Of a DNA stretch of 40,198 nucleotides, positions 6,194 through 12,095 are shown in pieces. The DNA is from a virus. Position 1 is the first letter of the stretch, and each line of letters opens with the position of its first letter. Location of the stretch: IMG/VR virus record IMGVR_UViG_3300032294_000731, positions 1 to 40,198 of that record, one strand, 5' to 3'. A program made the translations under genes and the position numbers. The notes beneath the pieces were generated by a model. That model worked only from the letters and a program-made list of their open reading frames with translations. It did no database searches and was not told the origin of the DNA.

Positions 6194-6254
6194 AGGGATG
6201 TTTGTCAAGTATGTTTTATATACCGCCGCCGGAAGGCGGCAGGGCCAAAGGCCC
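6194..6254 (+). ncRNA. Possible structured origin transcript
   Basis: Downstream of the 6158-6187 promoter, GCCGCC-GGAA-GGCGGC (6225-6240) forms a perfect 6-bp stem with a GNRA tetraloop, and GGGCC-AAA-GGCCC (6242-6254) forms a second hairpin one base later. The pair is far more GC-rich than its surroundings. It may be a short RNA or a terminator pair; no Rfam family is recognised. Confidence 0.4.
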
Positions 6255-6535
6255 ATAGAATTTCTCAAAAAAAGATTAAGAACCCTCTTCAAAAAATCCC
6301 TGAACGGTTTGGCATTTTTAATTATCCTAAAAAACATTAAGAACCCTTCCCAAAAAATCCCAGAAAGTTTGGGCGGTATACAAACAATATATCCTGAGAT
6401 CATAAAACCACTATAGTAAAACACATTAAGAACAAACAATTATTTTCCCCAAATTATCCAAACATTATATACATTTTTATAGGATTTGTCTACCATATTT
6501 GGATATTTTTGGGGATTTTTTATATGTTTTAAGAC

Positions 6536-6564
6536 TTGACAAATAAGGGTTTTGATGGTAAAAT
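6536..6564 (+). promoter_or_regulatory. Promoter reading towards the DnaA boxes
   Basis: TTGACA (6536-6541), 17-base spacer, TAAAAT (6559-6564). A second TTGACA at 6582 has only a weak -10. Transcription into an AT-rich origin is a common way to aid melting. Confidence 0.55.
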
Positions 6565-6732
6565 CCAGGCTATATTTGGATTTGACAAATTAAAAATTGT
6601 TTGATATGGGGTTTGGGAACTGGGTTGGTTTGAACTGGACATTACGGCCCCATCTGTAAAGATGCTCCATTCCCCACTTTACTCCATTTTCCACCATAAA
6701 ACATCTACGATAATATAATCAGTAATATATTT

Positions 6733-6837
6733 TGTGGATAACTTGTGGATAAATGTCCATTTACTGTGGATAAAGATGTGGATAACTATGTAAAATCTGT
6801 GGACAATATCTCAATATGTGGACAAACCTGTGGATAA
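6733..6837 (-). promoter_or_regulatory. Array of seven DnaA boxes
   Basis: On the - strand five boxes read TTATCCACA (at 6733, 6744, 6765, 6777 and 6829), the perfect high-affinity DnaA box. Two read TTGTCCACA (6798, 6817), the form typical of actinobacteria. All share one orientation. Start-to-start distances are 11, 21, 12, 21, 19 and 12 bases, close to one or two helical turns, so the sites lie on one face of the DNA. This strongly suggests cooperative loading of DnaA. I see no dnaA gene in the window, so host DnaA is the likely ligand. Confidence 0.9.
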
Positions 6838-6863
6838 CTTTATCTATGTGATATCATAATTAC

Positions 6864-6995
6864 ATGGGTATATTAGATAATTTAGAAGCATATATAGATT
6901 TTGAAGAGCCTTACAAGGTAGCCTGTAGCAAGTGTTTAAAGTTGTTTCTTAAGTCTACAGATGAGCCTTTTGTATGTTTGCTTTGTTCTCAGTAA
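6864..6995 (+). CDS. Small zinc-ribbon protein (43 aa)
   Basis: It starts 27 bases after the last DnaA box, with a TATCAT -10-like box just before the ATG, so it is probably leaderless. CSKC near residue 21 and CLLC near the end form a two-knuckle zinc site. Its position next to the origin could link it to replication, but nothing in the sequence shows this. Confidence 0.6.
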   Translation: MGILDNLEAYIDFEEPYKVACSKCLKLFLKSTDEPFVCLLCSQ

Positions 6996-7192
6996 GTTTC
7001 GACGGTATTATCCAGGGGAACTTCATGGCTATATCCCGTATGGCATTTCTTGCAATATGATCTAGGAGCCTTTACTCTAGGCTTTCCATTAACCAGGATT
7101 ATCTGGCCTATTCTATCCATTCCTATAAAGACTTCATCTATACTGTCTGTATATACTATAGGAGTAAGAAGTGTATTACATATAGGGCACAT
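6989..7192 (-). CDS. Zinc-ribbon protein (67 aa)
   Basis: It runs towards the 6864-6995 gene and overlaps it by 7 bases tail to tail. CPIC at residues 2-5 and CKKC near residue 47 flank a beta-rich middle (GQIILVNGKPRV). The start sits 5-6 bases after an extended -10-like TGcTAGAAT on the - strand, so it may be leaderless. Function unknown. Confidence 0.7.
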   Translation of the reverse strand: MCPICNTLLTPIVYTDSIDEVFIGMDRIGQIILVNGKPRVKAPRSYCKKCHTGYSHEVPLDNTVETY

Positions 7193-7246
7193 AAGTCTAT
7201 TCTAGCATACCGTCGCAATTTTGCCATATAGGGTATAATTGCTTTC

Positions 7247-7363
7247 ATGACTACTGGGATAACCTGCTCTATCTGTGGCAACAATAATGCAACTCATGTA
7301 ACTACCGTTGGGACATACTGTGTGTCCTGTTATGGTAGATACTATGAAAATAAGAGACGTTAG
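7247..7363 (+). CDS. Very small zinc-ribbon protein (38 aa)
   Basis: The ATG lies 7 bases after a perfect TATAAT (7234-7239), probably leaderless. CSICGN and CVSCYGRYY form a treble-clef or zinc-ribbon pair. It diverges from the 6989-7192 gene across a 54-base gap and overlaps the next gene by 4 bases tail to tail. Similar CxxCG...CxxCYG mini-proteins occur in actinophages. Confidence 0.6.
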   Translation: MTTGITCSICGNNNATHVTTVGTYCVSCYGRYYENKRR

Positions 7364-7989
7364 CCTTTATTTCGCATTTTTTCCCATTTGATTAAGTCAT
7401 TGGGATAATCAAAATCTTCTGTCCAGTCATCGATATGGACATACCCATCTGTCTTATAAAATCCTGACTTGGCATTGTCTAACCCATGAAGATGCAGATA
7501 TAGTCTCCATGCCCCTGCTCCGCCTTGCCCTCTGTCTATGAGCGTTTCTATGGCTGATTTGATCCTTTGGTTCATACCGCCAGCAAAGGCTAGGGCAAAG
7601 ATTTCTTTATGGTTTTTACCTGTATAAGATGACTTGTCTTTTCTTAGAAAAAATTTAAAATCATCTGTATCACTCATTATTGTATCTACTGCCTGGTCTG
7701 TAAAATATACATCTCCAAAGACTATTACTGTTCTATCCTCATCCCAGATAGGATAGGATGAATAGATCTTTCCGAAGTCTAAAAAATCTCCTACTAATGG
7801 GGCATATGTTTGTCCTATTGCATATCGTGGATCTGTGGAGACTATTACGATATTGTCCGTATACCGCTTGAATTGAGCATGGGTTCTATGTAGCAAGACC
7901 TCACCCTCAACCTCAACTAGATGCTTTGGGACATTACGATAGTTTTCCCATCTCACACCCTCACCTGCTGCAACTATTAAGACCTTCAT
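7360..7989 (-). CDS. Sugar nucleotidyltransferase, GT-A fold (209 aa)
   Basis: The N-terminus VLIVAAGEGVRW with PKHLVEV at residues 21-27 is the nucleotide-binding signature of NTP transferases that activate sugars (RfbA/GlmU-like). FGDVYF at 91-96 carries the metal-binding Asp. At 209 residues it is a catalytic domain without the beta-helix of GlmU. It could supply an activated sugar or polyol to the glycosyltransferases further right. The substrate cannot be read from sequence. The start lies 6 bases after a TATACT on the - strand, so it looks leaderless. Confidence 0.85.
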   Translation of the reverse strand: MKVLIVAAGEGVRWENYRNVPKHLVEVEGEVLLHRTHAQFKRYTDNIVIVSTDPRYAIGQTYAPLVGDFLDFGKIYSSYPIWDEDRTVIVFGDVYFTDQAVDTIMSDTDDFKFFLRKDKSSYTGKNHKEIFALAFAGGMNQRIKSAIETLIDRGQGGAGAWRLYLHLHGLDNAKSGFYKTDGYVHIDDWTEDFDYPNDLIKWEKMRNKG

Positions 7990-8005
7990 TATTTTAGTAT
8001 ATCAT

Positions 8006-8034
8006 TTGACCAATAGCCTAGGATAGGATATACT
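8006..8034 (+). promoter_or_regulatory. Sigma-70-type promoter
   Basis: TTGACC (8006-8011), 17-base spacer, TATACT (8029-8034). It drives the + strand chain starting at 8059 and overlaps the back-to-back promoter of the 7360-7989 gene. Confidence 0.65.
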
Positions 8035-8058
8035 AGATATCTAACTAAGGGGATTAAA

Positions 8059-8223
8059 ATGGTAGAAGATACATCATGCTTTACATACAAGGTAGAAATG
8101 ATTGTTCAGATCTTGGCAGAAGATGAGATCAAGGCTTCAGATCAATTAGAAAAAAGCGGTGGCTATGTCACATCTCGTACAGTAACATTAATGGATTCTG
8201 TTCCACTATTTAACGGTAAGTAA
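8059..8223 (+). CDS. Hypothetical small protein (54 aa)
   Basis: ATG 8059 follows taagggg by 6 bases. Sequence: FTYKVEMIVQILAEDEIKASDQL then TVTLMDSVPLFNGK, a beta-alpha-beta pattern like small ferredoxin-fold phage proteins. First gene of a long co-directional chain. Confidence 0.65.
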   Translation: MVEDTSCFTYKVEMIVQILAEDEIKASDQLEKSGGYVTSRTVTLMDSVPLFNGK

Positions 8224-8241
8224 TTGAAAGAGCCACGCATT

Positions 8242-8337
8242 ATGCAGATGGATTGGAAAGCACTTGGCTATGAAAGGGTGTATGTAGATGGCAAACTCAG
8301 ATGGGTTCCTCAAATCAGAAAAGATTCAAAAGACTAG
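8242..8337 (+). CDS. Hypothetical mini-protein (31 aa)
   Basis: ATG 8242, or TTG 8224 directly after the previous stop. The product MDWKALGYERVYVDGKLRWVPQI reads like a small phage protein, but overlap with the next frame makes this call weak. Confidence 0.35.
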   Translation: MQMDWKALGYERVYVDGKLRWVPQIRKDSKD

Positions 8338-8566
8338 AATCCTTCCACTTAGATGGATAGGTAATATATGTGGGGCATATGCAGGTAATCATCTAGTTAA
8401 GTGTTTTGATTATCATGAAGAAAATAGATTAGGCTTTGCCTATAAATACCACGCAAAAATGTGGACAATACTAAATAAGCCTTATGAGTTATGGGGAACA
8501 TATTATATGGTTGATACTAAGGCTTGGGAAGAAACACTAACCGATGGCGAGTCGCAAGACTCGTAG
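8288..8566 (+). CDS. Hypothetical aromatic-rich protein (92 aa)
   Basis: The frame is rich in Tyr and Trp (CFDYHEENRLGFAYKYHAKMWTILNKPYELWGTYY), like the 10011 and 10283 products. The first 50 bases overlap the preceding frame, so the true start may be further in. Function unknown. Confidence 0.6.
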   Translation: MANSDGFLKSEKIQKTRILPLRWIGNICGAYAGNHLVKCFDYHEENRLGFAYKYHAKMWTILNKPYELWGTYYMVDTKAWEETLTDGESQDS

Positions 8567-8597
8567 TATGGTGTATGGTTCTATTTTTGCGCCGAAC

Positions 8598-8626
8598 TTG
8601 ACATACTTGTCGCCGAACTGTATAAT
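8598..8626 (+). promoter_or_regulatory. Perfect-consensus promoter
   Basis: TTGACA (8598-8603), 17-base spacer, TATAAT (8621-8626): both hexamers match the sigma-70 consensus exactly. The ATG at 8633 is 6 bases after the -10, so its transcript is leaderless. Confidence 0.85.
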
Positions 8627-8632
8627 GGGTAT

Positions 8633-8719
8633 ATGAAGGCTTTTTTAATTTTAATGCTAGGGCTATTTATACTTTTAAATTATATGGCTTGGCTGCAACA
8701 ACAGAACATGGGTGGGTAA
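8633..8719 (+). CDS. 28-residue single-span membrane peptide
   Basis: MKAFLILMLGLFILLNYMAWLQ forms one membrane span followed by QQNMGG. It comes from the best promoter in the window and its TAA adjoins the next ATG. Either a membrane effector or a leader cistron that couples translation of the leaderless message to the downstream genes. Confidence 0.55.
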   Translation: MKAFLILMLGLFILLNYMAWLQQQNMGG

Positions 8720-8899
8720 ATGAGTCTAGATGATATGTTATTAAGAGAAGAGATTGCCAGGGCTATTGAGGCTATACCGCTTGGTGAAAACGAGTTTCAA
8801 CTAAATGCACTGGGTATGCGTATGCTTGCTGCAAAGGTTGCAAGGGGAAAAGACAACCATGCTACAAGTATCTTTGAACAGCAGATCGACTTTGAGTAA
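8720..8899 (+). CDS. Hypothetical helical protein (59 aa)
   Basis: It starts directly after the preceding TAA. The N-terminus LDDMLLREEIARAIEAIP and GMRMLAAKVARGKD are helical, and the C-terminal half is basic then polar. This resembles small proteins common in actinophages between early genes. No function known. Confidence 0.65.
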   Translation: MSLDDMLLREEIARAIEAIPLGENEFQLNALGMRMLAAKVARGKDNHATSIFEQQIDFE

Positions 8900-9101
8900 A
8901 CATTACGATATCCCAGACCCATTCCAAACCTTTGTAGCCAAGAAGTATGCTAACGCTAAGGGCTATGTACATGATTTCTTTACTGGGGAATGGTCTTATA
9001 AGTGTTCTACTTGTAAGGATGATCTTTATGCTCCATCCCGCAAAATTATGACAAAGATTAGATTATTTCACACACGCAACGAATGCCTTGGAGGTTACTG
9101 A
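8859..9101 (+). CDS. Hypothetical zinc-binding protein (80 aa)
   Basis: Proposed start ATG 8859; a TTG at 8892 over the previous stop is an alternative. CSTC near the middle plus a downstream His/Cys (FHTRNEC) suggest a single zinc finger. The HYDIPDPFQTFVAKKYAN segment has no known motif. It is followed by a ggagg ribosome site for the next gene. Confidence 0.55.
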   Translation: MLQVSLNSRSTLSKHYDIPDPFQTFVAKKYANAKGYVHDFFTGEWSYKCSTCKDDLYAPSRKIMTKIRLFHTRNECLGGY

Positions 9102-9295
9102 TGAAGATAGGTCCATACACATTACGCAGACCATGGGTTAAGTATGTTAACCTTGAGTTAGACATTGAGCAACAAATCACCAGAGCAGTAATGAACTCAA
9201 TTAGATCAGATATTGTGGCAGATATTATCTCTTTAGATCTTTGTGATATAGATTGTGATGTGATTCACTACCTTGAAAAAACTGCACGACCATGA
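9101..9295 (+). CDS. Hypothetical protein (64 aa)
   Basis: TGATG overlap with the previous stop and a ggagg site 6 bases upstream set the start at 9101. The sequence is helical with several Asp residues (DIEQQITRAVMNSIRSDIVADI). Unknown function. Confidence 0.65.
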   Translation: MKIGPYTLRRPWVKYVNLELDIEQQITRAVMNSIRSDIVADIISLDLCDIDCDVIHYLEKTARP

Positions 9296-9432
9296 GATAC
9301 TTTACAAAGGGTTGGTTAAAGGGTGGTGTCTGTGATGGCTGGGGATTTGCGATTGAGTTCTACCCAAGAGAAAGATCTCTGAGTATTACTTTTATACACT
9401 GGTATTTAATTATTGAAAAGGATTACACATGA
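9292..9432 (+). CDS. Hypothetical aromatic-rich protein (46 aa)
   Basis: ATGA overlaps on both ends place it firmly in the chain. It starts MRYFTKGWLKGGVCDGWGFAI and continues with a strand-rich segment (SLSITFIHWYLIIEK). The pattern resembles tiny actinophage proteins of unknown role. Confidence 0.6.
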   Translation: MRYFTKGWLKGGVCDGWGFAIEFYPRERSLSITFIHWYLIIEKDYT

Positions 9433-9617
9433 GCGATGCATTAACTATTTATATATCACGCCAACAATTTGGCTGGGCTTCAGATATATGGCGTGGAAGA
9501 GACAATATTGGTGGATGCACTGGTCCAACACTTGTTGGTGTTATGGACTTAGCACATGAAATAATTGCAGAGAGTGACCCAACATGGGCTGATTTTAATG
9601 CGAATGAGGACTTATGA
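9429..9617 (+). CDS. Hypothetical protein (62 aa)
   Basis: ATGA-coupled at both ends. Product ISRQQFGWASDIWRGRDNIGG then MDLAHEIIAESDPTWADFN. No recognised domain. Confidence 0.65.
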   Translation: MSDALTIYISRQQFGWASDIWRGRDNIGGCTGPTLVGVMDLAHEIIAESDPTWADFNANEDL

Positions 9618-9850
9618 CACACGATGAATTGCTGAAAAAGATAGATGATGAAGCAATGCTTGGTAATAAAGAATGGAGAGCCTTTCGTGCAGTAATTGAA
9701 CTTCATAAACCAGTTATGCAATGGAGTGGAGGCTATGACGGAGAAGACAATCCATTATATGCAGAACAGTGCAGTGATTGTTCAGGTAATGGTTTTACAC
9801 AAGAATATCCCTGCCCAACTATTCAGGCTATTGAGAAGGAGTTAGAATGA
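9614..9850 (+). CDS. Zinc-finger protein of an actinophage family (78 aa)
   Basis: CSDCSGNGF with a downstream YPCPTIQAIEKEL motif. Short proteins with a central His, a CxxC and a YPCxTIQxI tail are frequent in actinophages as I recall; the function is unknown. ATGA-coupled at both ends. Confidence 0.7.
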   Translation: MTHDELLKKIDDEAMLGNKEWRAFRAVIELHKPVMQWSGGYDGEDNPLYAEQCSDCSGNGFTQEYPCPTIQAIEKELE

Positions 9851-10014
9851 AAAAGAATTATGTATGTACTTGGTGCAACCAGCAAATTGCTGAAAAAGAT
9901 TTTGACTTACACAGCGCTGAGCATTATGTAAAACAAGCAGAGTTAATGAAAAGTAATCCTTCAACTACCATGACTTCTATTTCTAGCGTATCTTATGTAA
10001 AGGGTTTAGAATGA
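9847..10014 (+). CDS. Hypothetical small protein with CxxC (55 aa)
   Basis: MKKNYVCTWCNQQIAEKDFDLHSAEHYV: a CxxC and a HxxxxH-like spacing (CTWC...H...H) suggest a C2H2-type zinc finger. The last third is Ser/Thr-rich. ATGA-coupled. Confidence 0.6.
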   Translation: MKKNYVCTWCNQQIAEKDFDLHSAEHYVKQAELMKSNPSTTMTSISSVSYVKGLE

Positions 10015-10286
10015 GCAAAAAGAAAATTGATCGTCCAAAATACATTATTAAAGTAACTCGTGACTGGAGATATGGCAAGAGAGCCAGATTCTGGGAGATT
10101 CAGAAATGGTATCAAATGGGTGCAAAGCCAGATGATGGCTATTGGGGTAGAGCCTGCAAAGGTGGTCTTGCCTACACTGAATGGGGAATGTGGAGATCAA
10201 TTAATAAAAAACTAAAGAAGATGGACTTTGGTTATTACGAAAATTATTTTAGTTTAGATAGACAAGAGATAGAAGAGCCTAAATGA
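10011..10286 (+). CDS. Hypothetical Trp/Tyr-rich protein (91 aa)
   Basis: Basic, aromatic-rich (KVTRDWRYGKRARFWEIQKWYQMG, then YTEWGMWRSINKKLKKMDFGYYENY). Similar in flavour to the 8288 and 10283 products, so the three may be diverged relatives. ATGA-coupled. Function unknown. Confidence 0.7.
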   Translation: MSKKKIDRPKYIIKVTRDWRYGKRARFWEIQKWYQMGAKPDDGYWGRACKGGLAYTEWGMWRSINKKLKKMDFGYYENYFSLDRQEIEEPK

Positions 10287-10627
10287 TCCTTGAAGAAGAA
10301 ATTACCTTATTAACTGAAAAGTGGTATAAGTATGTTGGTATGGATCATCATAAAGACCGTGATTGTCACTGGTATATAACAAAGACTTATTCATATGGAC
10401 AAGAACCATATTGGGAAGCAAGTCATCATGGATACCGTTCAGAAACATGGTATAGCCCTAAGTGTGGCACTGAGGAGTTGGCAGAAACGCTTTTACGTGA
10501 TAGACTTAAGAAGTTGGTGGAAGAGGCTATCTGGTATTTAAAGCGTGATCTTGATGATCCAATGGCACTTGACTGGATGGTTAAAACAAAAGAACAAGTA
10601 GAACAAATGATTAAGGAATTAGAATGA
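10283..10627 (+). CDS. Hypothetical Trp/Tyr-rich protein (114 aa)
   Basis: Begins with a short acidic helix, then CHWYITKTYSYGQEPYWEASHHGYRSETWY, then two helices (LLRDRLKKLVEEAIWYL and TKEQVEQMIKELE). No catalytic motif. ATGA-coupled to neighbours. Confidence 0.7.
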   Translation: MILEEEITLLTEKWYKYVGMDHHKDRDCHWYITKTYSYGQEPYWEASHHGYRSETWYSPKCGTEELAETLLRDRLKKLVEEAIWYLKRDLDDPMALDWMVKTKEQVEQMIKELE

Positions 10628-10719
10628 ACGAAGCAGAGTTTGACCAAGAGTTTAGTGTTGAAGAAATAATGAATTTGTACGGTGTGTATAGTTTGGATGA
10701 CTTAGACAGGATTGACTAG
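10624..10719 (+). CDS. Acidic mini-protein (31 aa)
   Basis: ATGA overlap with the previous stop; MNEAEFDQEFSVEEIMNLYG then DDLDRID. Strongly acidic. Its TAG overlaps the GTG of the next gene. Function unknown. Confidence 0.5.
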   Translation: MNEAEFDQEFSVEEIMNLYGVYSLDDLDRID

Positions 10720-10883
10720 TGGATACCAACTGTTGCACTATATCAAAAGATAATGAAAACTTTTGGGACACTCATCAAACAATGTCAGATGGCAATATCT
10801 GGTGTCCTGCCAAGTCTATTGTCGATAGGGCTAAGGCTCAGGTTAAGGTAAAATATGGTAACAAGAAAAGGCATAGACAATGA
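10719..10883 (+). CDS. Hypothetical Cys-containing basic protein (54 aa)
   Basis: Starts at GTG overlapping the previous TAG and ends by overlapping the next ATG. CC near residue 5 and WCPA near residue 29 could bind zinc; the tail is Lys/Arg-rich and could contact nucleic acid. Tentative. Confidence 0.5.
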   Translation: MDTNCCTISKDNENFWDTHQTMSDGNIWCPAKSIVDRAKAQVKVKYGNKKRHRQ

Positions 10884-11023
10884 TAAATAATTTACTTATA
10901 TTCCTATGGGGAACCTTGGCTGGTTATCTTATTGCTACAATTAATATTGCTTTTGTTTTAGTACACAAGGGATACCGTTCAGTAAACGAGATTCCAGAAA
11001 AGGAGTTTTCCGATGAAGCATGA
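10880..11023 (+). CDS. Small membrane protein (47 aa)
   Basis: One strong transmembrane segment (LLIFLWGTLAGYLIATINIAF) followed by a short polar tail. ATGA-coupled to the preceding gene and overlapped by the next. Confidence 0.55.
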   Translation: MINNLLIFLWGTLAGYLIATINIAFVLVHKGYRSVNEIPEKEFSDEA

Positions 11024-11111
11024 AGACTTAAATGATCCACACACATATTGGAAAGAAATACTTATTGTTGTGGCTGTCTTATCATTCTTATTAGGTGTTT
11101 TGGTTGGATGA
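11013..11111 (+). CDS. Small membrane protein (32 aa)
   Basis: A polar N-terminus (MKHEDLNDPHTYWKEI) then one span (LIVVAVLSFLLGVLVG). An AAGGAG-type site (aaaaggag) precedes ATG 11013, inside the upstream gene. ATGA-coupled to the next gene. Confidence 0.55.
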   Translation: MKHEDLNDPHTYWKEILIVVAVLSFLLGVLVG

Positions 11112-11212
11112 GATGCTGTGATTATTGCAATGCCCCGCTAGAAGGCAATGCATGTTTATATTGCTATAATAATAAAGAAGCATTACAAGAGTTTGACAAT
11201 GAAGACGATTAG
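11108..11212 (+). CDS. Small zinc-finger protein (34 aa)
   Basis: CCDYC and CLYCY knuckles followed by an acidic tail; a minimal zinc ribbon. ATGA-coupled. The SSB promoter lies within its last codons. Confidence 0.6.
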   Translation: MRCCDYCNAPLEGNACLYCYNNKEALQEFDNEDD

Positions 11213-11221
11213 TGGTATCAT
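11193..11221 (+). promoter_or_regulatory. Sigma-70-type promoter for ssb
   Basis: TTGACA (11193-11198), 17-base spacer, TATCAT (11216-11221). It gives SSB its own transcript starting near 11228, with an agagaagaaa ribosome site. Confidence 0.7.
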
Positions 11222-11248
11222 ATAAATACGAGTAGAGAGAAGAAACAA

Positions 11249-11656
11249 ATGAATCCAAAGGTAACAGTAGTAGGACGTATTGGCGCAGATCCAGAAGCAA
11301 TTGGAACAAGCGGTGTGCGTATGCGTGTAGTAACAAATGATCGTGTAAAGAATCCACAAACAGGTGCATGGGAAGACCGTGATACATCGTGGTGGACCGT
11401 AAAGGCTTGGAAGACTCTTGCTGAGCAGGCAAAGGCAACATTGAAGAAGGGTCAAGAAGTAATTATTGTTGGAACTATCTATCAAGAAAGTTGGACAGAT
11501 AGCACTGGTGCAACAAAGACTTCTTATGAGATTAACGCAGAGTCACTTGCTTTGACTATGCACACACTTACAAAGGACATGCCAGGCATTACTCCCTCAG
11601 CACCAAAGGTTGCTTCTGTACCATCAGAAGATCCATGGACGAAGGTCAATGTCTAA
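11249..11656 (+). CDS. ssb: Single-stranded DNA-binding protein (135 aa)
   Basis: OB-fold SSB: MNPKVTVVGRIGADPE, a central WWTVKAWKTLAEQA segment and VIIVGTIYQESW match bacterial/actinophage SSBs. It is somewhat short because the disordered tail is brief. It ends SEDPWTKVNV rather than the usual acidic DDIPF tip, so recruitment of partners through that tip may differ. It protects ssDNA during phage replication and recombination. It has its own promoter. Confidence 0.92.
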   Translation: MNPKVTVVGRIGADPEAIGTSGVRMRVVTNDRVKNPQTGAWEDRDTSWWTVKAWKTLAEQAKATLKKGQEVIIVGTIYQESWTDSTGATKTSYEINAESLALTMHTLTKDMPGITPSAPKVASVPSEDPWTKVNV

Positions 11657-11867
11657 TTTTGATGATTTAACTGATGAACAAAAATCACAAGTAATGAACT
11701 TAGTTATTGTGACAGTTAAAGAAATTAGAGAACAGATTGCACTTGATATTGAGTATACTCATAAGGTGTGGTCAGCATATGGTAAAACAAAAAGTCGTAG
11801 AACTAACAAGGCATTTGAAGTCTGTGCAGATATTGCAAGAGGCTTGAATGAAAAGATAGTTGAATAG
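11649..11867 (+). CDS. Hypothetical helical protein (72 aa)
   Basis: ATG 11649 overlaps the SSB end. Three likely helices (DEQKSQVMNLVIVTVKEIREQIAL...). No family recognised. Its end overlaps the next gene, so it is co-translated downstream of SSB. Confidence 0.65.
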   Translation: MSNFDDLTDEQKSQVMNLVIVTVKEIREQIALDIEYTHKVWSAYGKTKSRRTNKAFEVCADIARGLNEKIVE

Positions 11868-12084
11868 CGAACAAGAGTTAGAGGGGTGGGCGGAAGCAAA
11901 TAATATTCCGCTCTCCCCCGAACTTTATCTTGCAAATCAAAGAGCACTTATATTGCAAGAGTTGGACATGGTTGATGTTTACGTCGATCTTCCTGGAACA
12001 TTTTTAGAATCATTAGATTCTCAGCAATTTGCAGAAGTAGTTGCAGGTGCAGTAAAACGTGCAGTTAATAGAAAAAATCGATAG
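11860..12084 (+). CDS. Hypothetical acidic protein (74 aa)
   Basis: Starts at TTG overlapping the previous stop. Sequence EGWAEANNIPLSPELYLANQRALILQELDMVDVYVDLPGTFLE is helical with an acidic patch, ending with a basic helix (GAVKRAVNRKNR). Unknown function. Confidence 0.6.
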   Translation: MNSEQELEGWAEANNIPLSPELYLANQRALILQELDMVDVYVDLPGTFLESLDSQQFAEVVAGAVKRAVNRKNR

Positions 12085-12095
12085 GGTATACTAAA

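Larger units (their letters stand above)
6093..6465 (+). repeat. Four iteron-like direct repeats
   Basis: Each copy has an A-run, ATTAAGAAC, a short C/T-rich part and AAAATCCC-like bases. The ATTAAGAAC cores lie at 6099, 6275, 6336 and 6425. Copies 2 and 3 match over roughly 45 bases, copies 1 and 4 less well. They could bind a replication initiator, though no obvious Rep protein is encoded here. Confidence 0.65.
6005..6863. other. Putative replication origin region (non-coding)
   Basis: About 860 bases without a convincing gene. In order it holds: a GC-rich dyad GCCGC-CT-GCGGC near 6021-6035; a copy of a direct repeat (6040-6070); four iteron-like repeats centred on ATTAAGAAC (6099-6434); a strong promoter and two hairpins (6158-6254); a long AT-rich stretch (about 6440-6720) with a second promoter; and seven DnaA boxes (6733-6837). 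Iterons, easily melted AT-rich DNA and DnaA boxes are the standard parts of bacterial oriC and iteron plasmid origins. Open frames here are short, overlap the repeats and lack ribosome sites. Confidence 0.75.

Noticed and set aside
6158-6439. Three overlapping frames in the origin
   Set aside because: They span the iterons and hairpins, have no ribosome site, and look nothing like proteins of the neighbourhood.
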